A stretch of DNA of 36,102 nucleotides, from NCBI GenBank assembly GCA_036388295.1, contig DASVSC010000104.1, forward strand, positions 1 to 36,102. The letters run 5' to 3'. Under the pieces are notes generated by a model. The model worked only from the letters and a program-made list of their open reading frames with translations. It did no database searches and had not been told where the DNA came from. This DNA comes from RYN-431 sp036388295. Lineage in GTDB: Bacteria; Planctomycetota; Phycisphaerae; Tepidisphaerales; Tepidisphaeraceae. The position numbers and the translations under genes were made by a program. Positions within the stretch are counted from its first letter, which is position 1; each line of letters begins with the position of its first letter. This document shows, in pieces, positions 1-7,701 of this stretch.

Positions 1-469
1 GGGTCCACATGTTAAAGACCTTCGCGGTTCCCCGGTAAATTAGTTTCGAAGGCAGCTGGTCACAGACCGGACAAGTGAGCTTCAAGCTGGCAACCTGTTG
101 CGGTGTCAGGATGACTTGCTTGTATTGCTCGATCGAATGGAGTGATGATTGGCCGGGATTCCAGACGCTGTAGCACTCGGCACAGTGCGGACGCGCCCGG
201 TACTTATAGAGCGTCGTCTCAATCTGACACCATGCCACGCTCATCAGGTCTTCGGTGGTTCGGTCGCCAATGCAGAGTTTATTAAGCTGGTGTGTGACGA
301 TGACCTTGTAGATCAGTTCGTCGGCGTGGCTCATGATCTGGTTGCGAAGTTCTATGCTGGTGCAGCCCGTCCAGTAGTATCGGGTGAGCAGTTGCTCGAC
401 TGCGTTGTTGTCGAAGTAGAGCTTTCTGCCGGGAGGGTTGGGAGCTTCAACGATCGCTGGAATGGTCAT
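1..469 (-). CDS. Possible phage late sigma factor (T4 gp55-like) with zinc ribbon, 3' end outside window
   Basis: This frame is open from ATG at 469 to the window edge, at least 156 residues, and an in-frame TAA lies just upstream of the ATG. The N-terminal part (FDNNAVEQLLTRYYWTG, then a helical stretch ending in DRTTEDLMSVAWCQIETTLYKY) resembles the core-binding half of small phage sigma factors. The end GTAKVFNMW resembles the AFNYFS-type motif that starts their second conserved helix. Between them sit two Cys pairs (CAEC and CPVC) that could form a zinc ribbon. In T4-type phages such a factor directs RNA polymerase to late promoters, which fits a gene at the end of a structural operon. 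The assignment rests on motif memory only; an unrelated zinc-binding phage protein is the alternative. Confidence 0.45.
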   Translation of the reverse strand, partial: MTIPAIVEAPNPPGRKLYFDNNAVEQLLTRYYWTGCTSIELRNQIMSHADELIYKVIVTHQLNKLCIGDRTTEDLMSVAWCQIETTLYKYRARPHCAECYSVWNPGQSSLHSIEQYKQVILTPQQVASLKLTCPVCDQLPSKLIYRGTAKVFNMWT

Positions 470-519
470 GAATTATTTACAACCGTCCATCGACCCGCTG
501 GCGAGCCACGATGACAGAG

Positions 520-1206
520 TTATTCGTCCCCTACCGGTGCCCGCGTCACGTAGAACTCGCCGGACGTCAGGACAATCTCATCTGTCAGGCTTCGTAACAC
601 ATAGTTCGCTTCCATTATCCGGTCGGTCTGGGTGCTGCTGATCTGAACCGAGACAGTCGTTCCGGCGGACATGTCCACCGTAATTAGATTCGGTTCCCCG
701 CCGTCATCAATCTGGAAGTGTGTGCCGCACTTACTGTAGACGATGAACCGCAAGTCTTTCCCGGCGAGGTCGACTGCATTCCCGGCCGCGTCTACGAGGT
801 TGGCAAATGCGATGACGTTGGCCGTGGATTGGTAGACTTCCACGAATCCGTCGTGGACCTTCGGACTGACCGGCTCGCTCGTGATTGGCTGGACGGCGAT
901 GCTGAAGGAACTGTCGTTACCTAGGGTGATTTCCTCGCTCCCGATCGGTTCGTCCGAGGGCAGAGCCATTGTGACGAGCTGGAAGTAGGTGACGTTGTAA
1001 ACACCATCAGGCAAGCCATCAGGCCAAGGTGCCGAATGCCACCGCGAAGCGGCCGGTGACTCGCCCAGGTTGATCCCGCAATACTGATGCTCCACCGGGC
1101 GGAAGTCGAGATAGCTCGGGCTGTAAGCCAGCCCCGTCGCCTTATCGCTGATGATCGCGTAGACGTTCACGCCGGCCGGAACGCCGATGACTTGAAGAAT
1201 CGGCAT
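520..1206 (-). CDS. Phage structural protein, probable Ig-like/baseplate type
   Basis: A 228-residue protein with no recognised name. The C-terminal half is beta-rich and has the pattern FANLVDAAGNAVDLAGKDLRFIVYSK, then VSVQISSTQTD and a closing strand SGEFYVTRAP. I associate this with Ig-like N-terminal domains of phage baseplate or tail proteins. The N-terminal third has a second small beta domain ending PDGVYNVTYFQL. There is no signal peptide or membrane segment. The start ATG overlaps the TAA of the upstream gene by one base (TAATG), so the two are probably translationally coupled. It lies between tail-fibre genes and the sigma-like gene. The structural role is inferred mainly from position and fold-like pattern. 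Confidence 0.6.
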   Translation of the reverse strand: MPILQVIGVPAGVNVYAIISDKATGLAYSPSYLDFRPVEHQYCGINLGESPAASRWHSAPWPDGLPDGVYNVTYFQLVTMALPSDEPIGSEEITLGNDSSFSIAVQPITSEPVSPKVHDGFVEVYQSTANVIAFANLVDAAGNAVDLAGKDLRFIVYSKCGTHFQIDDGGEPNLITVDMSAGTTVSVQISSTQTDRIMEANYVLRSLTDEIVLTSGEFYVTRAPVGDE

Positions 1207-1574
1207 TAGCTACTCCCGCCGGGCAGGGAGTCCGGGTTCGGTTCTAAGTCTGGTTCAGGCTGCGGCACGGCCGTCACGGTTATCGAGCCATCCGCGTTGA
1301 CGACGTAGGAGAAAGCGTCGGGGATGCTTTTCAGGCGGTCGGCCTTGCCGCTCACGGCCAAGGTGGTGCTGCTGGCTAGGAGCAGCGGATAGGCGTCGGT
1401 GCCCAATGCCTCTGCGATTTCGATTGGGTTGACTTCGCCCTTCCACCACAGGTCGTAGTTGAGGTCATACTCGGAGGCGACCATGTTGCTGATCCGCCGT
1501 GCCGAGGCCCGCATCCGATCGGCGATGACCTGTGCGGGTGTGCGGCTGTCTACGTTGTTGTCGAATACTCCCAT
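1206..1574 (-). CDS. Small phage structural protein, unknown function
   Basis: A 122-residue protein I do not recognise. The N-terminal half is helical and charged (RTPAQVIADRMRASARRISNMVASEYDLNYDLWW). The middle has the phrase PIEIAEALGTDAYPLLLASSTTLAV, and it ends in an acidic, proline-rich tail after a beta hairpin (YVVNADGSITVTAVPQPEPD). I think of similar small proteins as occurring beside tail genes in phage-like elements, but have no family name for this one. It starts 30 bp after the stop of the C1q-like fibre gene and its stop overlaps the next start. A chaperone or minor tail component is possible; this is position-based inference. Confidence 0.6.
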   Translation of the reverse strand: MGVFDNNVDSRTPAQVIADRMRASARRISNMVASEYDLNYDLWWKGEVNPIEIAEALGTDAYPLLLASSTTLAVSGKADRLKSIPDAFSYVVNADGSITVTAVPQPEPDLEPNPDSLPGGSS

Positions 1575-1603
1575 GGCCTGCCTTTATCGAAGTAAAGTGA
1601 TCG

Positions 1604-2779
1604 CTAGATTCCTACAAGCTCTACGGTCATTTCAGCGGCCCCGACGAAGATCGTCCCGGCACTGTCGATATATGCGTACATCCGGATCTGGTCGCCGGCG
1701 TTGAACACGGCCTTGCGAACATTGATCGATCCCTCACGGTTGCCGTTCGTGGACGCCCATAGGAACCAAGGCCCGTCAATATTGCTTGAATGAACGCCCT
1801 GTCCGTAGCTGATGCCAGACGGGTAGCCGTCGTTGACACGTAGCTTGGTGGTAATTTCATAGACGCCCGTCACGGGCACCGTGTAGAAGTGTGTCGTGTT
1901 GCTAAAGTTCGAACCCAGGTCCGTCACCTTCGTCAGATTCACGGTCTGGAAGCCTGACGTGAAGTTCTGCCCGCCCATCGTGGCGACGCAGAACGCCTTG
2001 ATATTCCCGCCCTTTTGATAGCCGACGATGTTGGCGTCTCCGTTCACGTCGAGCCGGGCCGTCGGTGCCTTCCCAATGCCGAGGTATCCGTTCTGATCAA
2101 GGTGTATGCCCCGATCGACGTTGTTATTGAGGGCGGTGTTGTTGTAAAGACTCACCGTGCCATAGCTGACAGTGTTGCTTTGGGTCAATCGGAATCCGTA
2201 CACCCCGACTTGAAAGCTGTCGAATGTCCCGGCGGTGAGATTGGTAGTGCCACCCGCACAACTGATCGACCCCGCAGCGGAGATCGATCCTCCTAAACTC
2301 ATTCCGTAGGTCGCATAAATATGACCGCCGACGTTCACCGGACCACCGCCGGGATTTAAGGCAAGCCCACAGTCGGAAGCGGAGTCCAGCGTTACGTAAT
2401 TTGAGGACGATAGGGTAACGTCACCTAGACCATAGATATTGAGGTTCGTAGGTGAACTGATGTTCGCAAATACTACGCTTGTCGGCAGGTGTACGGCGTT
2501 GATCGTACCGCCGCTGATGTTCCCGGCGTTCAGTCCAGAAAGTTGTGAGCCGTCCCCCGAAAAGCTAAGGGCGTACAGACCTCCATCGAAGTAAACGTCG
2601 CCATCGCCATTGACCGTGAACCCCTTACTGTTAGCTGCCGTTTCGACACGGACACCCGAATAACCGCGAAGAACCGGTCCGTCGATGTTGTCGTCGTACC
2701 GCAGCGAGTGGTTCAGGTCGCCAAAGGACGACAGGTACAGGACGTAGTTGTTCAGCCCAAGCGGGCTAGCGAACTTCAT
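1604..2779 (-). CDS. Tail fibre protein with C1q/TNF-like C-terminal domain
   Basis: This 391-residue protein begins MKFASPLGL, parallel to the MKFVGPIDL start of the next fibre upstream. The body is rich in Gly, Ser, Asn and Thr with many short strand repeats, as expected for a trimeric fibre shaft. Residues around 230-250 carry an LGIGKAPTARLDVNGDANI phrase, common in phage tail-fibre and head-spike proteins. The last ~130 residues read like a C1q/TNF-type jelly roll: FYTVPVTGVYEITTKLRV, a middle strand, GDQIRMYAYID and a final FVGAAEMTVELVG. Such domains can bind receptors at fibre tips. It follows the preceding gene by six bases. The likely role is host recognition; no enzymatic motif is seen. 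Confidence 0.75.
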   Translation of the reverse strand: MKFASPLGLNNYVLYLSSFGDLNHSLRYDDNIDGPVLRGYSGVRVETAANSKGFTVNGDGDVYFDGGLYALSFSGDGSQLSGLNAGNISGGTINAVHLPTSVVFANISSPTNLNIYGLGDVTLSSSNYVTLDSASDCGLALNPGGGPVNVGGHIYATYGMSLGGSISAAGSISCAGGTTNLTAGTFDSFQVGVYGFRLTQSNTVSYGTVSLYNNTALNNNVDRGIHLDQNGYLGIGKAPTARLDVNGDANIVGYQKGGNIKAFCVATMGGQNFTSGFQTVNLTKVTDLGSNFSNTTHFYTVPVTGVYEITTKLRVNDGYPSGISYGQGVHSSNIDGPWFLWASTNGNREGSINVRKAVFNAGDQIRMYAYIDSAGTIFVGAAEMTVELVGI

Positions 2780-2785
2780 GGAAGA

Positions 2786-4255
2786 TTACCCGGTGATGGT
2801 GCAGCGATACTGAGCGGCCGTCGGAGCCGAGCCGAACTCCAACGTGATCGTGTTGACCGACGTCGCTTTCCAAGTGATGCCCACGTTCTCATAGGGGCTG
2901 TTCTTCTCGATCACTGCGACGTTGGAGATGTCGCGTGTGTTCAAGTTGTGGGTGACGACGATCGATGTAGCGGAGCCGTCGCCCACGTCCTGGGAGAACT
3001 TGGTCAGGAACCCGAGGTTGGCCTTGGCCCCCGCTGCGTCGGTCGCCCCGGTGCCGCCTTTGGCCACCGCGATGGTGTTGGCGTTCCAGGTGCCAGCGTT
3101 GACGGTGCCTAGTGTCGTGATGCTGGTCTGGCCAACGTAGTTCGCGTCGATGTCGATGCCCACACCTGTCACCGAGACCCGGTTAGTCGTGCCGACCGCC
3201 GACAGCACATTGCCCGACTTGGTCAGGCCGTTGCCGGCCGAGATCGAACCCGCCCCACTGAACTGACTGAAAGACAGACTACTGCCCGTAGCGGTGCCAA
3301 TATCAAATGGATTGTTCGTGGTCAAAACAAAGCCGGCATCGGCATTAGTATTGCCTTCCTCGACGAAACAAAATGCACCCGAACTCACGCCATTGGCAGA
3401 GACCTGATTGGAGGAGGCGAAGTCTTTCGCTCGTGACCATACCCCATTATTTCCACTGCCGACCGCCCCTACCTTCCAGATGCCGTTCTGGGCTGCTGCT
3501 GTTTGGTTTTTCAGAAGAACGCGGTCGCCGACTGCCACGGTGATGCCGTCGATCGTATTGGGCATTCCGGAGAGTAGACCACTGGAGGTTTCTCCGTCTT
3601 CAGGATCGTAAGACCCCACGACGTTACCGATTGAAGCGACTCGAACGGATTCCTTGATGTCCAGCCCTAGAGCGTGGGCGTCGACATACTCCTTTGTAGC
3701 GGCGTCGCTATCGCTTGATGGATAGCCAAGATTGCTGATTCGTTGGTTGTTTAAGTTGAGGGCAGAGATCGGGTCTTCGAACTGATTCAATCGAAGACTG
3801 GTTACTGCCGAGTAAAAGTCCTCGATTGCGTCAATGGTTAAAGTACCACCGCTACCAGCGGATGTATGACTATGTATGGCGTTTTCGAACTGGTCGATGA
3901 ACGGAGCTTGAAGTGTCGGAGTGATGCTAAGAACCGTGCTTCCGGTACCCGTTACACCGTTGGTAAGACCGGACGCATCTAACACCCCGCTAATCCAGCC
4001 GGCATTAAGCTTGCCCGACCCATCGGAGATCGGAATGGTCGAGACGGCGGCGACGGCCGAGGCCAACACGCCGTTGAGGTGCGTGGCATTGTTCCACCAG
4101 TTCGTGCCGTCGTAGACGCGGAACCGGCCTGGAGAGGTACTGGTGTCGAAGTAGGGTTGGCCGACGACTGGTGAGCTTGGCGCGGCAGCCAAGTTCTGGA
4201 TGCGGGCGTTCTGTAATTCGAACTTGCTGAGATCAATGGGGCCGACGAACTTCAT
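2786..4255 (-). CDS. Phage tail fibre protein
   Basis: A 489-residue fibre. The N-terminus MKFVGPIDLSKFELQNARI probably attaches it to the virion, followed by the typical phage phrase PVVGQPYFDTSTSPGRFRVYDGTNWW. The middle has SDSDAATKEYVDA, a hallmark of tail-fibre proteins, and GVTVAVGDRVLLKNQT-type text (DGITVAVGDRVLLKNQT), seen in many marine and environmental phage fibres. The text TWNANTIAVAKGGTGATDAAGAKANLG is another standard fibre repeat. The C-terminal ~60 residues (VVTHNLNTRDISNVAVI, then NTITLEFGSAPTAAQYRCTI) form a tip domain that is repeated as a free-standing gene just upstream. An AAGGA Shine-Dalgarno precedes the ATG. The family call is confident; the receptor is unknown. Confidence 0.85.
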   Translation of the reverse strand: MKFVGPIDLSKFELQNARIQNLAAAPSSPVVGQPYFDTSTSPGRFRVYDGTNWWNNATHLNGVLASAVAAVSTIPISDGSGKLNAGWISGVLDASGLTNGVTGTGSTVLSITPTLQAPFIDQFENAIHSHTSAGSGGTLTIDAIEDFYSAVTSLRLNQFEDPISALNLNNQRISNLGYPSSDSDAATKEYVDAHALGLDIKESVRVASIGNVVGSYDPEDGETSSGLLSGMPNTIDGITVAVGDRVLLKNQTAAAQNGIWKVGAVGSGNNGVWSRAKDFASSNQVSANGVSSGAFCFVEEGNTNADAGFVLTTNNPFDIGTATGSSLSFSQFSGAGSISAGNGLTKSGNVLSAVGTTNRVSVTGVGIDIDANYVGQTSITTLGTVNAGTWNANTIAVAKGGTGATDAAGAKANLGFLTKFSQDVGDGSATSIVVTHNLNTRDISNVAVIEKNSPYENVGITWKATSVNTITLEFGSAPTAAQYRCTITG

Positions 4256-4266
4256 AGGAGTGGTCC

Positions 4267-4563
4267 TTATCTACGCAGAATGGCTTGGCCGCCGAACGCG
4301 GCCCCGAAGGTGAGGGTGACTGTGTTGAGGTTCGTGTAGGTGACGTCGCCGAACACCAGCGATCCGGAACTGTCGATGACGGTGACATCGGGATAGGTGC
4401 CAAGTCCGTGGGCAATCACCCACTCGCTCGACGGGACTGCCTGCTGGTGTGTGACGGCACTGGACGCCCCGCCGGCCAAGTCTTCAAGCAATACGGAATG
4501 GGCCGCTAGCTCGTTCTCGACGGCGGTCAGGCGAGGGCGAAGAAGATCGAAGACAGCGGCCAC
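4267..4563 (-). CDS. Small tail tip protein homologous to the fibre C-terminus
   Basis: A 98-residue protein starting with GTG. A helical segment (LRPRLTAVENELAAHSVLLEDLAG) that could trimerise as a coiled coil is followed by a beta domain: WVIAHGLGTYPDVTVIDSSG, then VTYTNLNTVTLTFGAAFGGQAILR. The same strand order and the H-G/N-L motif occur at the C-terminus of the neighbouring 489-residue fibre. I think this is a fibre-tip or receptor-binding knob on a short stalk. The next gene starts 11 bp beyond its stop. A GTG start without a good ribosome site suggests coupling to the gene upstream. Confidence 0.7.
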   Translation of the reverse strand: MAAVFDLLRPRLTAVENELAAHSVLLEDLAGGASSAVTHQQAVPSSEWVIAHGLGTYPDVTVIDSSGSLVFGDVTYTNLNTVTLTFGAAFGGQAILRR

Positions 4564-4585
4564 ATTCTAGTTTTGGCCGGCAGCG

Positions 4586-4987
4586 TCATGGCTCAACCGC
4601 TACGGTCGGCGGTCGTTTACGAGGATTGACCGGTCTCACACGAAGCGGCTTGTCGCCGTCAATATCACGCGACGTTTCGATGTGAATAGCTTGGCCCTTT
4701 ATGGCCTGTAGGGCAGCCCGATACTTGGGGATGGCAGCCAGAGCTTCATCGACTTCTGCCTTGAACCGCTGGATCGACTGCGTGTCCCGGCCGGCGGTGA
4801 GAGCTTCGAGTCGCGCGCGGTAAGCGATCAGATTGGGAGCAAGGCCCCGGTCCACCTTCGCGATCGCATCGCCCGTCGTTACGAACCATTGCTCGAAGGA
4901 GAACTCACCAAGCTCTGCGAGGCTCGGGGGCGGGACGAGCGGGCCGGCGAAATAATGACGCAACGGATTCGGAAGTGTGGAGGCCAT
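4586..4987 (-). CDS. Hypothetical helical protein of the element
   Basis: A 133-residue protein of unknown function. I chose the internal ATG at 4987 (MASTLPNPLRHYF) over an upstream ATG at 5014 because it lies just past the stop of the replication-type gene and has GGAG about 11 bases upstream. The N-terminal part is hydrophobic and proline-rich; residues ~40-105 are predicted helical by eye (ALTAGRDTQSIQRFKAEVDEALAAIPKYRAALQAI). The C-terminus is basic and proline-rich. It bridges the replication gene and the structural genes in the same leftward unit. A virion assembly or linker role is possible but not supported by any motif. Confidence 0.55.
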   Translation of the reverse strand: MASTLPNPLRHYFAGPLVPPPSLAELGEFSFEQWFVTTGDAIAKVDRGLAPNLIAYRARLEALTAGRDTQSIQRFKAEVDEALAAIPKYRAALQAIKGQAIHIETSRDIDGDKPLRVRPVNPRKRPPTVAVEP

Positions 4988-4995
4988 GAGTTTAG

Positions 4996-6342
4996 TTACT
5001 CCGGCTCGTTCCACAGGCGAAGCAGTTCATCATCCTCTTCCGCCGCAGCACGAGACGCTTCGTCGCGGCCGCGGCCTTCGGCCTCCTCCACGACAGCGAC
5101 GACGCCAGAAAGGCCAGAAGAGGCCAAGACGGTGCCTTCCGCGACCTTCGCCGCAGGCGAGAGCAGGCGGCACGACACCTCTATGGTGTTTGGCTCTATC
5201 TCGGCAGGATCAGTAATCGTCTCAGCAACCAGACGATACGTAGTGAGGCTAGCAGGCTTGAAGCCAAGGACGAGCTTCGGAGTTGGTTGGCCCCAGACGA
5301 TGACACGTTCACCAGGACTGAACATCTTCTCGGGAATCGTCAGGTCTGTGTACCTCTGACTAAGCATGAATGAATCAAGGTTCGTCTCATCAGGGTTCGT
5401 CTTGGATTTCAGGAACAACCAGCCAAAGCCGACTCGGCATCGACCCTCACTCAGCCACTCACTGGCACGGCACTGCTCAAGCAGCACAGGCCAGATTTCT
5501 GAGACGAACTCAATCCATCTCTCATCGTCTCCGTCGGTGTACTTCAGAATGTCTTTAACCAAGGATGCGGGAAGCTGTGCTTTGAAACCAAGGGTGCTGA
5601 ACATCTCTTCGTTCTGCATAACCCATGTCTGGATGTTCTGAGCATGGATGTCCCCCTTGGTGGCGAAGCCAGCGGTGGCGGTTGCGGGGGCTTGCCCCGC
5701 CCGGCCCGCTTCCGCGTGCCTCGCACCCGAAGGGTGGGAGGAAGACGGGGGAAGAGAAGCCTGCGACTCTTGTCCCGTCTTTTTGGCTCGCTTGGTGGGG
5801 ACATTCGTGTCCTTACGCGTGGGGACATCGGTGACCCTACGTTTCGGGCCTTGTTTTCGTGTCGTTTTTCCGCCGCGCGGCTCGCGAAAGTGCTTTAGCT
5901 TCGGACCATGGCCGTCGTCTCCGATGATCTTGTTGATCGGATTCAAAACGTAGGTCGAATAAGTCCTGTTGCCACCATGAATGTTGCGTCGGCGAGTGAT
6001 CCACCCGTCCTGCTCCAGCGCGGCAAGTTGTCGGTCAACAGTCTTCTCGTTAACGCCAACCTGCTCGGCCGCGTGGTCGATGTAGAACTTCAAATTGTCA
6101 CGGCAACCGATTCCATTGAGCATCCAGCTATACAGGGCGAACTTCTGGCCAAGTGCTTTCGCCATCTTGAAGATGCGGCGGGTCTTGGTGCTGTTGGGGC
6201 TTACTTTGCCGCGTGTACCAATCAGGATTTCCTTCTGGCGGTTCCAGACGTGACGTGGATAAAAATTGACCCCGACGTTTGCAGCGTCGGGGTCGTCTTG
6301 GGGAGAAATAGAAAGTGACTCGTTGTGGTTGTTCTCAGACAT
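4996..6342 (-). CDS. Winged-helix phage replication initiator-like protein
   Basis: A 448-residue protein. Residues ~50-140 form a winged helix (IDHAAEQVGVNEKTVDRQLAALEQDGWITRRRNIHGGNRTYSTYVLNP) of the kind used by phage and plasmid replication initiators. A basic, low-complexity linker follows (KRRVTDVPTRKDTNVPTKRAKK, about residues 167-188). Then comes a helical domain with SEWLSEGRCRVGFGWLFLKSK, which resembles the C-terminal segment of phage replication proteins of the DnaD/replisome-organiser kind. The last ~100 residues are beta-rich and end in an acidic tail. GGGAG lies about seven bases upstream of the ATG. It probably binds the element's origin and recruits host helicase. A transcription regulator is the alternative. 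Confidence 0.6.
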   Translation of the reverse strand: MSENNHNESLSISPQDDPDAANVGVNFYPRHVWNRQKEILIGTRGKVSPNSTKTRRIFKMAKALGQKFALYSWMLNGIGCRDNLKFYIDHAAEQVGVNEKTVDRQLAALEQDGWITRRRNIHGGNRTYSTYVLNPINKIIGDDGHGPKLKHFREPRGGKTTRKQGPKRRVTDVPTRKDTNVPTKRAKKTGQESQASLPPSSSHPSGARHAEAGRAGQAPATATAGFATKGDIHAQNIQTWVMQNEEMFSTLGFKAQLPASLVKDILKYTDGDDERWIEFVSEIWPVLLEQCRASEWLSEGRCRVGFGWLFLKSKTNPDETNLDSFMLSQRYTDLTIPEKMFSPGERVIVWGQPTPKLVLGFKPASLTTYRLVAETITDPAEIEPNTIEVSCRLLSPAAKVAEGTVLASSGLSGVVAVVEEAEGRGRDEASRAAAEEDDELLRLWNEPE

Positions 6343-6390
6343 CGTATTTCTCCCAAGTTCAGTGCTGCAAACACTGGCGGGCGGTTTGCC

Positions 6391-6582
6391 CTACGAAGAA
6401 GATTTGACGAAGGTTTTTCCTTCTTCCGGAATTGCCCTCGGTAATGGCTGCCGGGCCAAAAGTCGTTGCTGCTCCGCCGCCGTGCCATATCGCATAGTGC
6501 GGACAGCTTCGGCGTCGAGCGTGCCCAAATCGTCTTCGCGTTCTTCGCGTTGCAATTCCAAATACTGTTGGGTGTTTTCCAT
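6391..6582 (-). CDS. Small hypothetical protein
   Basis: A 63-residue, strongly charged, probably helical protein (MENTQQYLELQREEREDDLGTLDAEAVRTMRYGT). It starts three bases after the stop of its upstream neighbour, in the same leftward run, which is the main reason for believing it. The overlapping longer frame on the same strand (6222-6659) has poor composition and is rejected. No family is recognised. Confidence 0.5.
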   Translation of the reverse strand: MENTQQYLELQREEREDDLGTLDAEAVRTMRYGTAAEQQRLLARQPLPRAIPEEGKTFVKSSS

Positions 6583-6585
6583 TGC

Positions 6586-6951
6586 CTAGCTACTTCCAAG
6601 GTCGCGTGTCTCGGCGACGAGCAGCTTGCAGAACTCCGGATTACCACGATGGGTGGCAATGCTCTGCTTTATCCGACGGAGGCAATCGTCAGCATCAAGT
6701 GCCTTTTGCTCCTGCTCGGTCATGAGCTGTAAGCCGTTAGCCTTTCCATCGCGGTCGAGGAAGATCCAAACGCCTTTGCCAAGGAGAGCGTCGATGGCGT
6801 AACAGCCATGAACTGACGCTTCGATGGTTTTACCGTCGATCAGCAGTGACACGCAGTAATGACCACGCTTATCCGCGCCGCCGTCCCGCACACCGAACTG
6901 TGCGGGCTTCCAAGCCGTTCCTTCAAAATCGCCTTTATTCAGGACTGACAT
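6586..6951 (-). CDS. Hypothetical protein, possible small beta-barrel domain
   Basis: A 121-residue protein. The start is at 6951 (MSVLNKGDFEG) because a near-perfect AGGAGGTG ribosome site lies about six bases upstream; the longer frame from 7083 has an unlikely Pro/Thr/Arg-rich start. The N-terminal ~75 residues alternate like a small beta barrel (FEGTAWKPAQFGVRD, HYCVSLLIDGKTIEASVHG, GVWIFLDRDGKANGLQL). The C-terminal ~45 are helical with a Cys (ADDCLRRIKQSIATHRG). Its start overlaps the end of the preceding small gene by 17 bp. A nucleic-acid-binding early protein is possible; I recognise no family. Confidence 0.6.
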   Translation of the reverse strand: MSVLNKGDFEGTAWKPAQFGVRDGGADKRGHYCVSLLIDGKTIEASVHGCYAIDALLGKGVWIFLDRDGKANGLQLMTEQEQKALDADDCLRRIKQSIATHRGNPEFCKLLVAETRDLGSS

Positions 6952-7087
6952 TGCCCACCTCCTTCTCGTCGCCGGTCTCGCGGCGGTACTCGCGTTCCAA
7001 TTCCTCGTAATAGGCGAAGTGTGCAGCCCGTTCGGCGTAGGCTTCGTCGGCGGCAGCGGTGCCGGGGCCGTGGTGATGGTCACTCAT
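6935..7087 (-). CDS. Small hypothetical protein
   Basis: A 50-residue protein starting at 7087 (MSDHHHGPGTAAADEAYAER), whose ATG overlaps the TGA of the preceding gene as ATGA. The longer frame from 7201 lies on top of that gene and is rejected. The N-terminus has three consecutive His; the rest is a charged, tyrosine-rich helix (AHFAYYEELEREYRRETGDEKE). Translational coupling and operon position support it; its function is unknown. Confidence 0.5.
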   Translation of the reverse strand: MSDHHHGPGTAAADEAYAERAAHFAYYEELEREYRRETGDEKEVGNVSPE

Positions 7088-7317
7088 AGGATTTCCTCCA
7101 TTGCGTCGATGATGTGGCGGTCGACGCTGATCTTGATGCGGTACTTCTTCCCGCGTTTTAAGTCCTTGGGTAAGACGGCGTATGTCACCTGTGCGCCGCA
7201 CTCCGTTGTCTGTCCGTCAATGCGGAAGCTCACGTAGTGCTGCTCGATGTTGGTGATTTCGGCGTTGTACAGGATGGTTGCGGTGTGCCATCCGGACACG
7301 TTGGATCGGGGGAACAT
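7084..7317 (-). CDS. Hypothetical beta-rich early protein
   Basis: A 77-residue protein with AGGA five to six bases before its ATG. The text alternates as strands (HTATILYNAEITNIEQHYVSFRIDG, CGAQVTYAVLPKDLKRGKKYRIKISVD) and ends in a short helix (IIDAMEEIL). The strand pattern recalls that of the 121-residue gene two positions downstream (VSLLIDGKTIEASV versus VSFRIDGQTTECGA), so they might share a fold. I cannot name the family. It lies in the early part of the leftward operon, between the HTH-like gene and the replication gene. Confidence 0.6.
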   Translation of the reverse strand: MFPRSNVSGWHTATILYNAEITNIEQHYVSFRIDGQTTECGAQVTYAVLPKDLKRGKKYRIKISVDRHIIDAMEEIL

Positions 7318-7324
7318 ATTGTTC

Positions 7325-7690
7325 CTAATCAGTTAAAGTTGCACAGAACTTCTTAATGGCATTCGACACGCGGGCTTTATCCTTGGTGCCAAGAGTTACG
7401 AGCTTGAACCTTGCGGCCCAACTGATAATGAATATGGGGCCGCCGGGGTCGATCGGACCGCCATTCAGGAACCTATTCATTGCTCTTTGGGAAATGCCGG
7501 CTCGCACTAGCGGCCACCAAAACTCACCGTCCGTTGCTGCAAGTAATTCCTTGATTTTGCGGTGCCCGCCCGGTCGACCTTGGATTCGCTGCGTCCGAAG
7601 CAGCAGACGGCAAGCAAACAGCACGGAGTGCTCGGGATTTGTCATGTCTTTCCACAAGGCTCTGTGGTGGCAGGCATAAACCCCGAGCAC
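7325..7690 (-). CDS. Possible Cro/CI-like HTH protein
   Basis: A 121-residue protein starting with GTG at 7690, or alternatively ATG at 7645 (MTNPEHSVLF) with GGAAAG upstream. Residues ~65-100 read LVRAGISQRAMNRFLNGGPIDPGGPIFIISWAARFKLVTLG. The phrase SQRAMNRFLNGG followed by a hydrophobic helix and LVTLG resembles the recognition helix and last helix of Cro/CI-type HTH domains (compare SxxxLSRFLxG...LDRLAxxLGLxLV). The first HTH helix is atypical. The N-terminus has a Cys/His-rich bit (VYACHHRALW). A phage regulator is plausible at this position; confidence in the fold is modest. Confidence 0.5.
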   Translation of the reverse strand: MLGVYACHHRALWKDMTNPEHSVLFACRLLLRTQRIQGRPGGHRKIKELLAATDGEFWWPLVRAGISQRAMNRFLNGGPIDPGGPIFIISWAARFKLVTLGTKDKARVSNAIKKFCATLTD

Positions 7691-7701
7691 TTCGGCCTTG
7701 G

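Noticed and set aside
149..514. 121-residue plus-strand frame at the left end
   Set aside because: It is antisense to the sigma-like frame, which has conserved-looking motifs and Cys pairs.
6222..6659. 145-residue minus-strand frame over the replication gene start
   Set aside because: Overlaps two better frames and is Ser/Arg/Thr-rich without domain text.
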